14,814 bases of DNA from Savagea sp. GTDB lineage: Bacteria; Bacillota; Bacilli; Bacillales_A; Planococcaceae. Below the pieces are notes generated by a model, which was not told the DNA's origin, made no database searches, and saw only the letters and a list, made by a program, of their open reading frames with translations. Every line of letters starts with the position of its first letter. Within the stretch, counting starts at the first letter, position 1. Where the stretch lies: the NCBI GenBank assembly GCA_030152585.1, contig JASLJC010000117.1, forward strand, positions 1 through 14,814, given 5' to 3'. Below, piece after piece: positions 1 through 6,576 of the stretch. Both the position numbers and the translations under genes were made by a program.

Positions 1-74
1 GTCTTCATATACGGATAACGGCCGCTTCCGCTTTTTCCATACATTTCGCTCGAAAAAAGACGCTCAAAGACCAT
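1..74 (-). other. Doubtful partial reading frame at left edge
   Basis: On the minus strand a frame opens with an ATG at 74-72 and stays open to the window edge, giving 24 codons that begin MVFERLFSSEMYGKSGSG. The composition could be protein, but there is no recognisable ribosome binding site before the ATG and the piece is too short to assign to a family. A plus-strand frame is also open across this stretch, so openness alone proves little. I list it only so that the neighbouring sequence can settle whether a gene starts here. Confidence 0.18.
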
Positions 75-84
75 ATTCAAATAA

Positions 85-129
85 ACACTTTACTTCGTTT
101 CACCGTACCGAAGCTCTCTGAAAAAGTGT
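85..129. terminator. Possible hairpin terminator downstream of rlmA
   Basis: A nested inverted repeat is visible: ACACTTT (85-91) pairs with AAAGTGT (123-129), and inside it CTTCG (93-97) pairs with CGAAG (109-113), with an asymmetric internal loop. On the minus strand it is followed by TTTATTTG, a weak U-rich tail. It lies about 45 bases after the rlmA stop, so it could end that transcript. The imperfect stem makes this a modest call. Confidence 0.35.
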
Positions 130-171
130 ATATTTTACTCATCTTTTCATCGCGCATATATTTTAATTTTA

Positions 172-1032
172 CTATATTCCACTTTCGTTCGCAAATGGTT
201 TTACTCGTAAAACGTAAACGACTACATCTAACGTCACCGTTTTACCGACTTCTTCTAAAAATTCCATCACAGTAAGCGCATCTGCATGCCAAGATAAAGG
301 TGTCATTTGAACGAGATTTGCCCAGTCTGTCTCGGTAAAAGGTATTTCTTCTTTAATCTCTACTTTTTCTACAATATGATATTTTGATGCAATATGGTCA
401 TGTGTTTCTTTTGCATCATATGCCGCTTCGCCTGTGAAAGCTTGTCGCACTTCGGTTAAATAATGAGCATTCGGTACTACTTTGATTACAATACCATCTT
501 CTTTTAAAATACGACGAAACGAACGTTCATTGGCAGGAGATAAAATGTTTACGACCGCATCGAACGTGTCATCTTCATACGGCAAGTGAGCTAAATCCGC
601 CACAAACCATTCAATATTACGGTACGTTTTCGCGGCGAGTTGTACACCATCTTTTGATAAATCGACTCCCGCAATATAACGTTCGTCACTTCGTAAAGCA
701 GCTGTATGTGTTCCTTCTCCACAACCTGCATCAACAATCGTTCGAGCATTATATTTAGTTAGTTGTTCATCGATTGTCTGTTGCACAGTATCATACAATG
801 CCATATTCGTTAAGACTGCTTGACGGGCTTCAAATAAAGTCGCATCGTACATCGATTTTTTCGTCTCACCTGCAAAGTAAACATATCCTTGTTTCGCCAC
901 ATCAAATGTATGACCTGTTGCACATCGCAACGTTTCTTCTTCCACAGTAAGTTGTTGTTCACATAAAGGACATCGATACGAAACGATACGACTGTTTAGT
1001 CGATCAAGTGCCTCTACTTTTTTACTTTTCAT
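172..1032 (-). CDS. rlmA: 23S rRNA (guanine-N1)-methyltransferase, RlmA type
   Basis: This 286-residue protein should methylate N1 of a guanine in 23S rRNA using S-adenosylmethionine; Gram-positive members (RlmA-II) act on G748 in the domain II loop near the exit tunnel. The N-terminus carries the family zinc finger, with C21, C24, C37 and H41. A Rossmann methyltransferase fold follows: SAM motif I VDAGCGEGTHT at 100-110, an acidic motif II around 121-125 (AGVDL), and VNILSPANE at 161-169, the usual motif IV region in this family. Length fits the family. The ATG at 1032 has AAAGGAT just upstream. It is the last of three leftward genes; a hairpin terminator sits only about 23 bases before its start, so expression may depend on read-through. 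The choice of G748 over G745 is from family knowledge, not visible in the sequence. Confidence 0.88.
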   Translation of the reverse strand: MKSKKVEALDRLNSRIVSYRCPLCEQQLTVEEETLRCATGHTFDVAKQGYVYFAGETKKSMYDATLFEARQAVLTNMALYDTVQQTIDEQLTKYNARTIVDAGCGEGTHTAALRSDERYIAGVDLSKDGVQLAAKTYRNIEWFVADLAHLPYEDDTFDAVVNILSPANERSFRRILKEDGIVIKVVPNAHYLTEVRQAFTGEAAYDAKETHDHIASKYHIVEKVEIKEEIPFTETDWANLVQMTPLSWHADALTVMEFLEEVGKTVTLDVVVYVLRVKPFANESGI

Positions 1033-1055
1033 TTCAAAAAATCCTTTCCATACAA

Positions 1056-1083
1056 AAAGCCCGATTCCCTCGAACCGAGCTTT
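1056..1083 (-). terminator. Rho-independent terminator after the 65-residue gene
   Basis: A 12-pair stem, including two G-T wobbles, joins 1056-1067 with 1072-1083 around a four-base loop. On the minus strand it runs into TTTTTG. It begins a few bases after the stop codon at 1087 and ends about 23 bases before the rlmA start, so there is hardly room for a separate rlmA promoter. Confidence 0.75.
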
Positions 1084-1086
1084 GTT

Positions 1087-1284
1087 TTACTTAAAGTACG
1101 TTTTTAAAAAACCACCAATTTTACCTGTATCATCTTGAATAAAAATGAATTCATCTGTTTCATTTTTTACATCGTATGTTTTACCGACTGTTAAACAATC
1201 CGTTACTTTAAACTTTTCTGCATCTGTATGAATACAAGTAACTTGGCGAATTGCTTCTCGTGTTTCCCATTTCGTGAAATGCAT
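1087..1284 (-). CDS. Small conserved protein, DUF6501-like
   Basis: A 65-residue protein of unknown function, which I tentatively match to the DUF6501 group of small Bacillales proteins. The visible pattern is an N-terminal HFTKWETREAIRQV, a basic middle (AEKFKV), then short alternating strands through LTVGKTYDVKN, EFIFIQDDTGKIGGF and a C-terminal LKTYFK. This suggests a compact beta fold of the kind seen in small SH3-like proteins. No signal peptide or membrane segment is present. An in-frame GTG at 1293 would add three residues but lies directly against the AAAGG motif, whereas the ATG at 1284 sits nine bases after it, so I chose the ATG. The gene has its own likely promoter and a terminator just after its stop, so it may be a single-gene transcript. 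The family name is from memory; the coding call itself is firm. Confidence 0.72.
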   Translation of the reverse strand: MHFTKWETREAIRQVTCIHTDAEKFKVTDCLTVGKTYDVKNETDEFIFIQDDTGKIGGFLKTYFK

Positions 1285-1308
1285 TACGTTCACCCTTTCT
1301 TCTTTCTT

Positions 1309-1317
1309 ATCATATCA
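1309..1317 (-). promoter_or_regulatory. Extended -10 promoter for the 65-residue gene
   Basis: The minus strand reads TGATATGAT, a TGN motif joined to TATGAT, about 25 bases before the start codon. No good -35 is present at the right distance, which extended -10 promoters can tolerate. The start point would fall near 1302, leaving a leader only just long enough for the ribosome binding site. Confidence 0.45.
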
Positions 1318-1346
1318 TTTCACCTTCTAAAAATCGACTGCTTTTC

Positions 1347-1844
1347 TCACGCATTATGACAATCATACGTATAAGTGATGTAATGTAAGCCGTCTTCTAT
1401 GAATTGATCAGTCTGTTGAAAATGTAGTCGACGGACAAGCCGAATAGATGCTTCATTTCGTATATCGATATGTGCTCGCACTTTTTTCATTTGTTGTTGT
1501 GTTGCAACGTGACAAAGTGCTTTTACAATTTCGATACCGTATCCTTTTTTCCAATAAGAACGGGCAAAATCGTAACCAATCTCAACACTACAATCTTGCG
1601 CATTCCACGTATTGAAACCCGCCGACCCGATGACGATTCCTTCGTGACGAATCGTGTAACGACGAGCATAAGGTAGCGATTGAATTTCACATATGATTGC
1701 TTTTACTTCTTGATAAGAAGAAAAAGGCTCTATATTCATATAACGATTAACTCTTTTATCTTTCCAAATATCATATAAAAAATGCGCATCACTCGGTTCG
1801 ATTGGTGTCAATTGACAACGTTTCGTTTTGATACAATCGAGCAT
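1347..1844 (-). CDS. GNAT family N-acetyltransferase (RimJ/RimL-like)
   Basis: This 165-residue cytosolic protein belongs to the GNAT superfamily and should transfer an acetyl group from acetyl-CoA to an amine. The N-terminal TKRCQLTPIEPSDA is typical of the RimJ/RimL branch. The acetyl-CoA loop (motif A) is at 86-105, with SVEIGYDF followed by KKGYGIE, and the late motif N-EASIRLVRRLHF at 130-141 matches the usual N..S....Y/L..GF region. Length is normal. The substrate cannot be read from the sequence: members of this branch modify ribosomal proteins, other protein N-termini, antibiotics or small amines. The ATG is preceded by GAAGGGAA. It is the first of three leftward genes; upstream lies the 395-base gene-free stretch after odhB, so it probably has its own promoter, though I could not pick one confidently. 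Confidence 0.85.
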   Translation of the reverse strand: MLDCIKTKRCQLTPIEPSDAHFLYDIWKDKRVNRYMNIEPFSSYQEVKAIICEIQSLPYARRYTIRHEGIVIGSAGFNTWNAQDCSVEIGYDFARSYWKKGYGIEIVKALCHVATQQQMKKVRAHIDIRNEASIRLVRRLHFQQTDQFIEDGLHYITYTYDCHNA

Positions 1845-1961
1845 TTTGAAATTCCCTTCTTTGTATTGTCTCTTCGTTTAGTTTAGTGTCTACTCTTTTC
1901 ATAGAGTAGCATGACGAATAGATATCCTAAAATGAAGACATCCGATTCTCTTTTGATTTTT

Positions 1962-2022
1962 ATAACGCCCAGTTCAAACTGTGAGCTGTTCTAGTGCCCT
2001 ACAGGAGTTTGAAACGGGTTAT
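1962..2022. repeat. Structured element, copy A
   Basis: This copy can form a long hairpin: ATAAC-CC (1962-1969, one bulged G) pairs with GGGTTAT (2016-2022), and TTCAAACT (1973-1980) pairs perfectly with AGTTTGAA (2006-2013), with CTGT/ACAG inside. On the plus strand TTTTAT follows. A shorter competing hairpin, AGTTC (1971-1975) with GAGCT (1983-1987), has a counterpart in copy B. I do not recognise it as a known riboswitch, T-box or leader RNA. Its strand is unknown. Confidence 0.5.
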
Positions 2023-2053
2023 TTTTATGCACACCATTCTGTATGGATTGATA

Positions 2054-2143
2054 GACGCCAGCTCAAATTGCGAGCTCTTTCAACGCCCCCAACAAAGTTC
2101 TCGAAACAAGCTTGCTTGGGGATTAGGTAGCGAGCTTCACGTC
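2054..2143. repeat. Structured element, copy B
   Basis: This copy aligns with copy A over about 53 bases: both run ACGCC(C)AG-Y-TCAAA-Y-TG-Y-GAGCT, then GCCC..ACA..AGTT..GAAAC, with the same spacing to within three bases. It contains the hairpin AGCTC (2060-2064)/GAGCT (2072-2076). An alternative outer stem pairs GACG..AGCTC (2054-2064) with GAGCT..CGTC (2132-2143), and CCCCAA (2087-2092) can pair with TTGGGG (2116-2121). It may be part of a dispersed intergenic repeat or a structured RNA; the window alone cannot tell. Confidence 0.5.
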
Positions 2144-2200
2144 TTACATGCATTACGTGCGGAATTGTGTAGAAACCCCAACATATATTATAGAACCAAA

Positions 2201-2230
2201 AAAACGAGTTAGCAAAAGCTAACTCGTTTT
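2201..2230 (-). terminator. Rho-independent terminator of odhAB
   Basis: A perfect 13-pair stem joins 2201-2213 with 2218-2230 around a four-base loop. On the minus strand it ends in a run of seven T. It lies about ten bases after the odhB stop codon and is the clearest terminator in the window. The A-rich left flank means it could also work weakly in the other direction. Confidence 0.9.
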
Positions 2231-2239
2231 GTAAAACGA

Positions 2240-3478
2240 TTACCCTTGTAATAATAAGTCTTCTGGGTTTTCGATTAATTCTTTTACTGTTTTTAAGAAA
2301 CCAACTGAATCGCTTCCGTCGATAATACGGTGGTCATATGAAAGTGCTACGTACATCATCGGACGAATTTCAATATTGTTTCCTACAGCTACTGGACGTT
2401 TTTTAATTGTGTGCATTCCGAGAATCGCCACTTGATCACCATTAATAATTGGTGTTGAGAAGAGTGATCCGAATACTCCACCGTTCGTAATTGTAAATGA
2501 TCCGCCGACCATGTCGCTTAATTTTAATTTGTTATCACGTGCTTTAAGAGCTAAATCACGGATATCGCCTTCAATTTCTGCGAAGTTTTTACGATCTGCA
2601 TCTTTTACATTCGGTACAACGAGTCCTGTTGGTGTTGATACCGCGATACCTACGTCATAGTAGTTTTTGAGTAAAATATCGTCGCCGTCAATTTCTGCGT
2701 TGACGTATGGATATTTTTTAAGTGCTGCTACAACTGCTTTCGTAAAGAATGACATAAATCCGAGACGAACACCAAATTGCTCTTCGAATTCGTCACGTTT
2801 ACGTGAACGTAAGTCCATCATGTTTGTCATATCGATCTCGTTAAACGTTGTAAGCATTGCTTTTTCGTTTGTTACTTCGAGTAAACGTTTTGCAATCGTT
2901 TTACGCATACGTGACATCGGTTCACGTGTAATGCGCTCTGATTCGCCACCGAGTAAGTTTTGGAGTGCTGCTGCTGCGTCTCCGCTCGGTGCTGCTCCTT
3001 GTCCACCTGCTGGACGCTGTGCATGTGCTTCTACATCTTGAACACGTACACGTCCCATTGGATCAACTGGTGAAATGTCTGCAAGGTTAATTCCTTTTTC
3101 GCGTGCTAATTTACGCGCTGCTGGACTTGCGATAACATCCCCGTCTTCTTCTGAAGTTGCTGCTGCCGCTGGTGCTTCTTCTTTTGGTTGTTCTGCAGGC
3201 GCTTCTTCTTTCGCCGCTGGTGCTGGTGCATCTCCTGCTGAAGCTGACTCGTCAACGCGTGCGATAACTTGTCCTACTTCTACAACGTCGCCTTCTTCAA
3301 ATAAAAGTTCTTGAACGACACCTGCTTCTTCAGAGATGATTTCAACGTTTACTTTATCTGTTTCAAGGTCAACGATCACTTCACCTTTTTCGATATATTC
3401 ACCCGGCTGTTTCATCCATTCTGCAATTTCACCTTCAGTAATCGTTTCTGCTAATTCAGGTACAATAATGTCTGCCAC
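2240..3478 (-). CDS. odhB: Dihydrolipoyl succinyltransferase, E2 of 2-oxoglutarate dehydrogenase
   Basis: OdhB moves the succinyl group from the E1-bound intermediate to CoA through a swinging lipoyl arm and forms the core of the 2-oxoglutarate dehydrogenase complex in the cytosol. At 412 residues it has normal length and domain order: a lipoyl domain at 1-76 with the lipoylated K42 in LETDKVNVE, an Ala/Pro/Glu-rich linker at 77-112, the peripheral E1/E3-binding domain at about 115-151 (VIASPAARKLAREKG), a second linker, and the acyltransferase domain from about 180 with catalytic H383 and D387 in DHRIIDG. There is one lipoyl domain, as usual for OdhB. The start is GTG, supported by GAGGAGG eight bases upstream; no nearby ATG competes. 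It follows odhA by 74 bases with no terminator between, so the two form an operon. The shared E3 gene is not in this window. Confidence 0.96.
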   Translation of the reverse strand: MADIIVPELAETITEGEIAEWMKQPGEYIEKGEVIVDLETDKVNVEIISEEAGVVQELLFEEGDVVEVGQVIARVDESASAGDAPAPAAKEEAPAEQPKEEAPAAAATSEEDGDVIASPAARKLAREKGINLADISPVDPMGRVRVQDVEAHAQRPAGGQGAAPSGDAAAALQNLLGGESERITREPMSRMRKTIAKRLLEVTNEKAMLTTFNEIDMTNMMDLRSRKRDEFEEQFGVRLGFMSFFTKAVVAALKKYPYVNAEIDGDDILLKNYYDVGIAVSTPTGLVVPNVKDADRKNFAEIEGDIRDLALKARDNKLKLSDMVGGSFTITNGGVFGSLFSTPIINGDQVAILGMHTIKKRPVAVGNNIEIRPMMYVALSYDHRIIDGSDSVGFLKTVKELIENPEDLLLQG

Positions 3479-3553
3479 AATAAATTCCTCCTCAAGAATT
3501 TGAACGCACGAAGCGTTTAACAGTTTTTGATTTAAGCGATTTTACAAAAATAA

Positions 3554-6379
3554 TTAATCGTCGAGCGCTTCTTTAATAATTCGCTCTTGTTCGCGGTTAT
3601 GTGATGCTCCGTCCCCTTCAGATGGACTTGAACGTTTAATACGTCCTTCGTATTTGATTTTGAGGTCACCATCTGCAATTTCGAGTAAGTAAGGAAGTGC
3701 GTAAGACCATGATCCCATGTTCTGTGGCTCTTCTTGAACCCAAACGAGTTTTTCTGCTTTAGGGAAACGTTTTACAATCTCTTCGATGCGCTCTTGTGGG
3801 AATGGGTAAAGTTGTTCTACACGTACAATGTGTAAATGTTCGAACTTGTCTGCCCCTTCTTTTTCGATTGCTTCGGCAAGATCAAGCGCCATTTTTCCGC
3901 TTGCGAATAAAATTTTCTTAACTTTTTTCGGATTTTGTCCCGTACGTGGTTCTTCAAGAACTGTTTGGAATGATCCTTTTGTTAAGTCTTCTACATCTAC
4001 TGCTGCAAGTGGATGACGTAAAAGTGATTTCGGAGACATAATTACGAGCGGACGTTCCGCTTCTGTTCCGAGAATTGCTGCTTGGCGACGTAACACGTGG
4101 AAATAGTTCGCTGCATTTGAAATGTTCGCTACTGTCCAGTTGTTTTCCGCACTTAATTGTAAGAAACGTTCTAAACGAGCACTTGAGTGTTCTGGTCCTT
4201 GTCCTTCATATGCGTGTGGTAACGTCATAATAAGACCTGACTGTTGTCCCCATTTTGAAAGACTCGCTGAGATGAATTGGTCAAACATCGGCTGTGCCAT
4301 GTTCGCAAAGTCACCATACTGCGCTTCCCAAAGTGTTAATGCTTTTTTGTTTTCTAACGTATAACCGAACTCGTATCCGACAACACCAAATTCTGTCAAT
4401 GGGCTGTTATATACATCGAATGATGCATTTGCGCCACTAATATGGTGGAGTGGTACTAATTCTTCTCCCGTTTTTTCATCGTGTAATACGAGGTGACGGT
4501 GAGCAAATGTACCGCGTTGGATATCTTGACCTGTCATACGTACTGGATGTCCATCTTGAAGAAGTGAACCGACTGCAAGTTGTTCTGCATGTGCCCAGTC
4601 TACTTTTCCTTTTTCAGGATTATCAAATGGTAACGCACGACGTTTTAAAATACGATCAAGCTTACGGAAAATCGTGAAATCTTCAGGGTACGTAAGAAGT
4701 TCTTCGTTCATTTTGCGTAAACGTTCTTCTTCTACTCCTGTCTCAATGCCTGGCTCAATTCCTTTGAGTACCCATTCAGGTGTTTCATTTGAAGTTGGCT
4801 CTGCATCTTTTGATTGTTCTTTTACGCGATCATATGCTGCTTGCATCGTTGCGTACACATCTTCGTCTAATTGGTCAACTTCTTCTTTCGTCATTAAACC
4901 ATCTTGAACGAGACGCTCTCCATAAATCTCGCGCGCCGTTGGGTGTTCGTGAACGATATGATACATCATTGGGTTCGTTACGAATGGATCATCCATTTCG
5001 TTATGACCATAACGACGGTAACCAATTAAGTCAATTAAAATATCTTTTCCAAACTTCTCACGATATTCAAACGCGAGCTCCGCTGCTTTAACAACTGCTT
5101 CTGGATCATCAGCGTTTACGTGCATAACAGGTACTTCGAAACCTTTCGCTGGATCTGATGCATATTCTGTTGAACGTGAGTCATACGATTCTGTTGTGAA
5201 ACCGATCGTGTTATTCGCAATAACATGAACAGATCCGCCGGTACGGAAACCTTCAATACGGCTGAAGTTGAATGCTTCTGCAACGATTCCTTGTCCTGGG
5301 AATGCTGCATCTCCGTGTACCATTACAGAATACGCTTTGTTTTCATCGCGTGTTGGACGTCCTGGTTGTGACGTATCTTCTTGTGCAGCACGTGTTTGAC
5401 CTGCAATAATTGGGTTTGCAATTTCTAAGTGTGAAGGGTTATACGCTAAGAAGCGGTCCATTTTCTCACCTTTGTAAAGTGCTCCCATATGATACTTCAC
5501 GTCACCAAACCATCCGCTCGTTACTTCGAGTGTTCCGTCTTCAGGTAAAAACGGCTCCGGTGGAACACCAGCGAATTCTGCAAACATCATCTCGTACGGT
5601 TTGTGTAAGTTATGTGTTAATACGTTCAAACGACCACGGTGTGCCATTGCGATTAACATTTTCTTTACATCTGCTTCTTCTGAACGTTTTGCTAACTCTT
5701 CAATTAATAGAACGAGTGAGTCAAGACCTTCAATAGAGAATCGTTTTGCACCGACGAATGTACGGTGAATAAATTTCTCAAATCCTTCTACATGTGTCAA
5801 ACGCTCGAGTAAATATTTACGTTCTTCTGGTGAAAAGTTCGGTGTCATACTACCGTCTTCTACCTTTTGCTGTAACCAAGCACGCTCTGATTCATCTACT
5901 AAGTGTCCGAATTCATAAGCGATTGTACCTGTATAAACGCTACGTAAATAATTGACTAATTCTAATGCGTTTTCAATATTCGCAGGAACTTCTTTAACGA
6001 AAAATCCTGCTGGAATATTCATTAAATCTTCATCCGTTAAACCGTAGTAAGACGGTTCGATACGTGTTGTATCTGCTTTGCGATCGTTTAACGGATAAAT
6101 GTTTGCCGCTAAGTGACCGAATGCACGGATTCCTTCAATTAATGAGTACGTTGCAAGTACTTTACTGTAATCAGCTGCTACAGCTCCACCTGCTACGTCT
6201 TCTACACTTACTCCGTTAGCTGTAGGCGCTCCGAATGCTTCAAAAAACGCTGCTACATCTTCGCTAACTGCTTCTGGATCTTCTTTAAACTGTTCATACA
6301 TTCCAATTACATACCCAAGGTTCGGCCCCGTAAAGAGTACGTCATACGGAGAACGATGGGCACCAACATTGTTCGACAT
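3554..6379 (-). CDS. odhA: 2-oxoglutarate dehydrogenase E1 component
   Basis: OdhA is the thiamine-diphosphate enzyme that decarboxylates 2-oxoglutarate and passes the succinyl group to the lipoyl arm of OdhB, a control point of the TCA cycle. The protein has 941 residues, the expected size for the Bacillus type. Visible hallmarks are an N-terminal YDVLFTGPNLGYV segment, MAHRGRLNVL at 245-254, the cofactor region HGDAAFPGQG at 355-364 with the paired N389-N390 about 30 residues on, GYRRYGHNE at 453-461, and a transketolase-like C-terminal half (GYEFGYTLENKKALTLWEAQYGDF). The ATG is preceded by GGAGGT at nine bases. The reading frame is intact. It is the first gene of odhA-odhB, with a 197-base leader region from murG that should hold the promoter. 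Confidence 0.97.
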   Translation of the reverse strand: MSNNVGAHRSPYDVLFTGPNLGYVIGMYEQFKEDPEAVSEDVAAFFEAFGAPTANGVSVEDVAGGAVAADYSKVLATYSLIEGIRAFGHLAANIYPLNDRKADTTRIEPSYYGLTDEDLMNIPAGFFVKEVPANIENALELVNYLRSVYTGTIAYEFGHLVDESERAWLQQKVEDGSMTPNFSPEERKYLLERLTHVEGFEKFIHRTFVGAKRFSIEGLDSLVLLIEELAKRSEEADVKKMLIAMAHRGRLNVLTHNLHKPYEMMFAEFAGVPPEPFLPEDGTLEVTSGWFGDVKYHMGALYKGEKMDRFLAYNPSHLEIANPIIAGQTRAAQEDTSQPGRPTRDENKAYSVMVHGDAAFPGQGIVAEAFNFSRIEGFRTGGSVHVIANNTIGFTTESYDSRSTEYASDPAKGFEVPVMHVNADDPEAVVKAAELAFEYREKFGKDILIDLIGYRRYGHNEMDDPFVTNPMMYHIVHEHPTAREIYGERLVQDGLMTKEEVDQLDEDVYATMQAAYDRVKEQSKDAEPTSNETPEWVLKGIEPGIETGVEEERLRKMNEELLTYPEDFTIFRKLDRILKRRALPFDNPEKGKVDWAHAEQLAVGSLLQDGHPVRMTGQDIQRGTFAHRHLVLHDEKTGEELVPLHHISGANASFDVYNSPLTEFGVVGYEFGYTLENKKALTLWEAQYGDFANMAQPMFDQFISASLSKWGQQSGLIMTLPHAYEGQGPEHSSARLERFLQLSAENNWTVANISNAANYFHVLRRQAAILGTEAERPLVIMSPKSLLRHPLAAVDVEDLTKGSFQTVLEEPRTGQNPKKVKKILFASGKMALDLAEAIEKEGADKFEHLHIVRVEQLYPFPQERIEEIVKRFPKAEKLVWVQEEPQNMGSWSYALPYLLEIADGDLKIKYEGRIKRSSPSEGDGASHNREQERIIKEALDD

Positions 6380-6438
6380 GTATTATGACCTCCACATTTG
6401 CCATTTAGCATAGTTGTGTTTTTATTTTGTACACATCT

Positions 6439-6444
6439 AATATA
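6439..6444 (-). promoter_or_regulatory. Possible -10 box for odhAB
   Basis: The minus strand reads TATATT inside an AT-rich run about 60 bases before the odhA start. The hexamer 17 bases upstream (TTTCAG) is a poor -35, so the call rests on position and the -10 alone. Confidence 0.3.
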
Positions 6445-6497
6445 ACATTTTAATACCGAGACTGAAAGGGGTTAGCTCTAAGTTATTGTAAGGAAAG

Positions 6498-6537
6498 ACA
6501 CTTTTTTACCTAATTTCAAGTGTTTTAAACGATTTCC
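6498..6537 (-). promoter_or_regulatory. Hairpin and cre-like site upstream of odhA
   Basis: ACACTT (6498-6503) and AAGTGT (6518-6523) form an inverted repeat with a 14-base loop. Next to it, 6523-6537 reads TTTTAAACGATTTCC, which keeps the central AA.CG of the CcpA cre consensus WTGNAANCGNWNNCW but misses the G at position 3 and the last base. Catabolite repression of odhAB is known in Bacillus, which makes a cre here plausible, but this match is weak. The hairpin could instead be a poor terminator for murG. Confidence 0.25.
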
Positions 6538-6576
6538 TTAAAATATTCATAAACTTTTTACAAAAAAGTGAACGTC

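Larger units (their letters stand above)
1845..2239. other. Gene-free stretch with structured repeats
   Basis: No credible gene lies here. The longest frame crossing it, on the plus strand, starts with GTG and lacks a ribosome binding site. The stretch contains a 7-pair hairpin at 1890-1909 (CTACTCT/AGAGTAG), two diverged copies of a folded element at about 1962-2022 and 2054-2143, and the odhB terminator at 2201-2230. The GNAT promoter presumably lies between about 1850 and 1960 on the minus strand. Confidence 0.6.

Noticed and set aside
1890..1909. Seven-pair hairpin upstream of the GNAT gene as a terminator
   Set aside because: Neither strand has a T-run after the stem, and no transcript is expected to end there.
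1994..2212. 72-codon plus-strand frame across the intergenic repeats
   Set aside because: It starts with GTG, neither that codon nor the internal ATG has a ribosome binding site, and it runs through two structured repeats and into the odhB terminator. The repeats explain the sequence better than a protein.
2667..3041. Plus-strand frames inside odhB, and similar ones inside odhA and the protease gene
   Set aside because: They are antisense to strongly supported genes, show low-complexity or leucine/serine-rich shadow composition, and lack ribosome binding sites.
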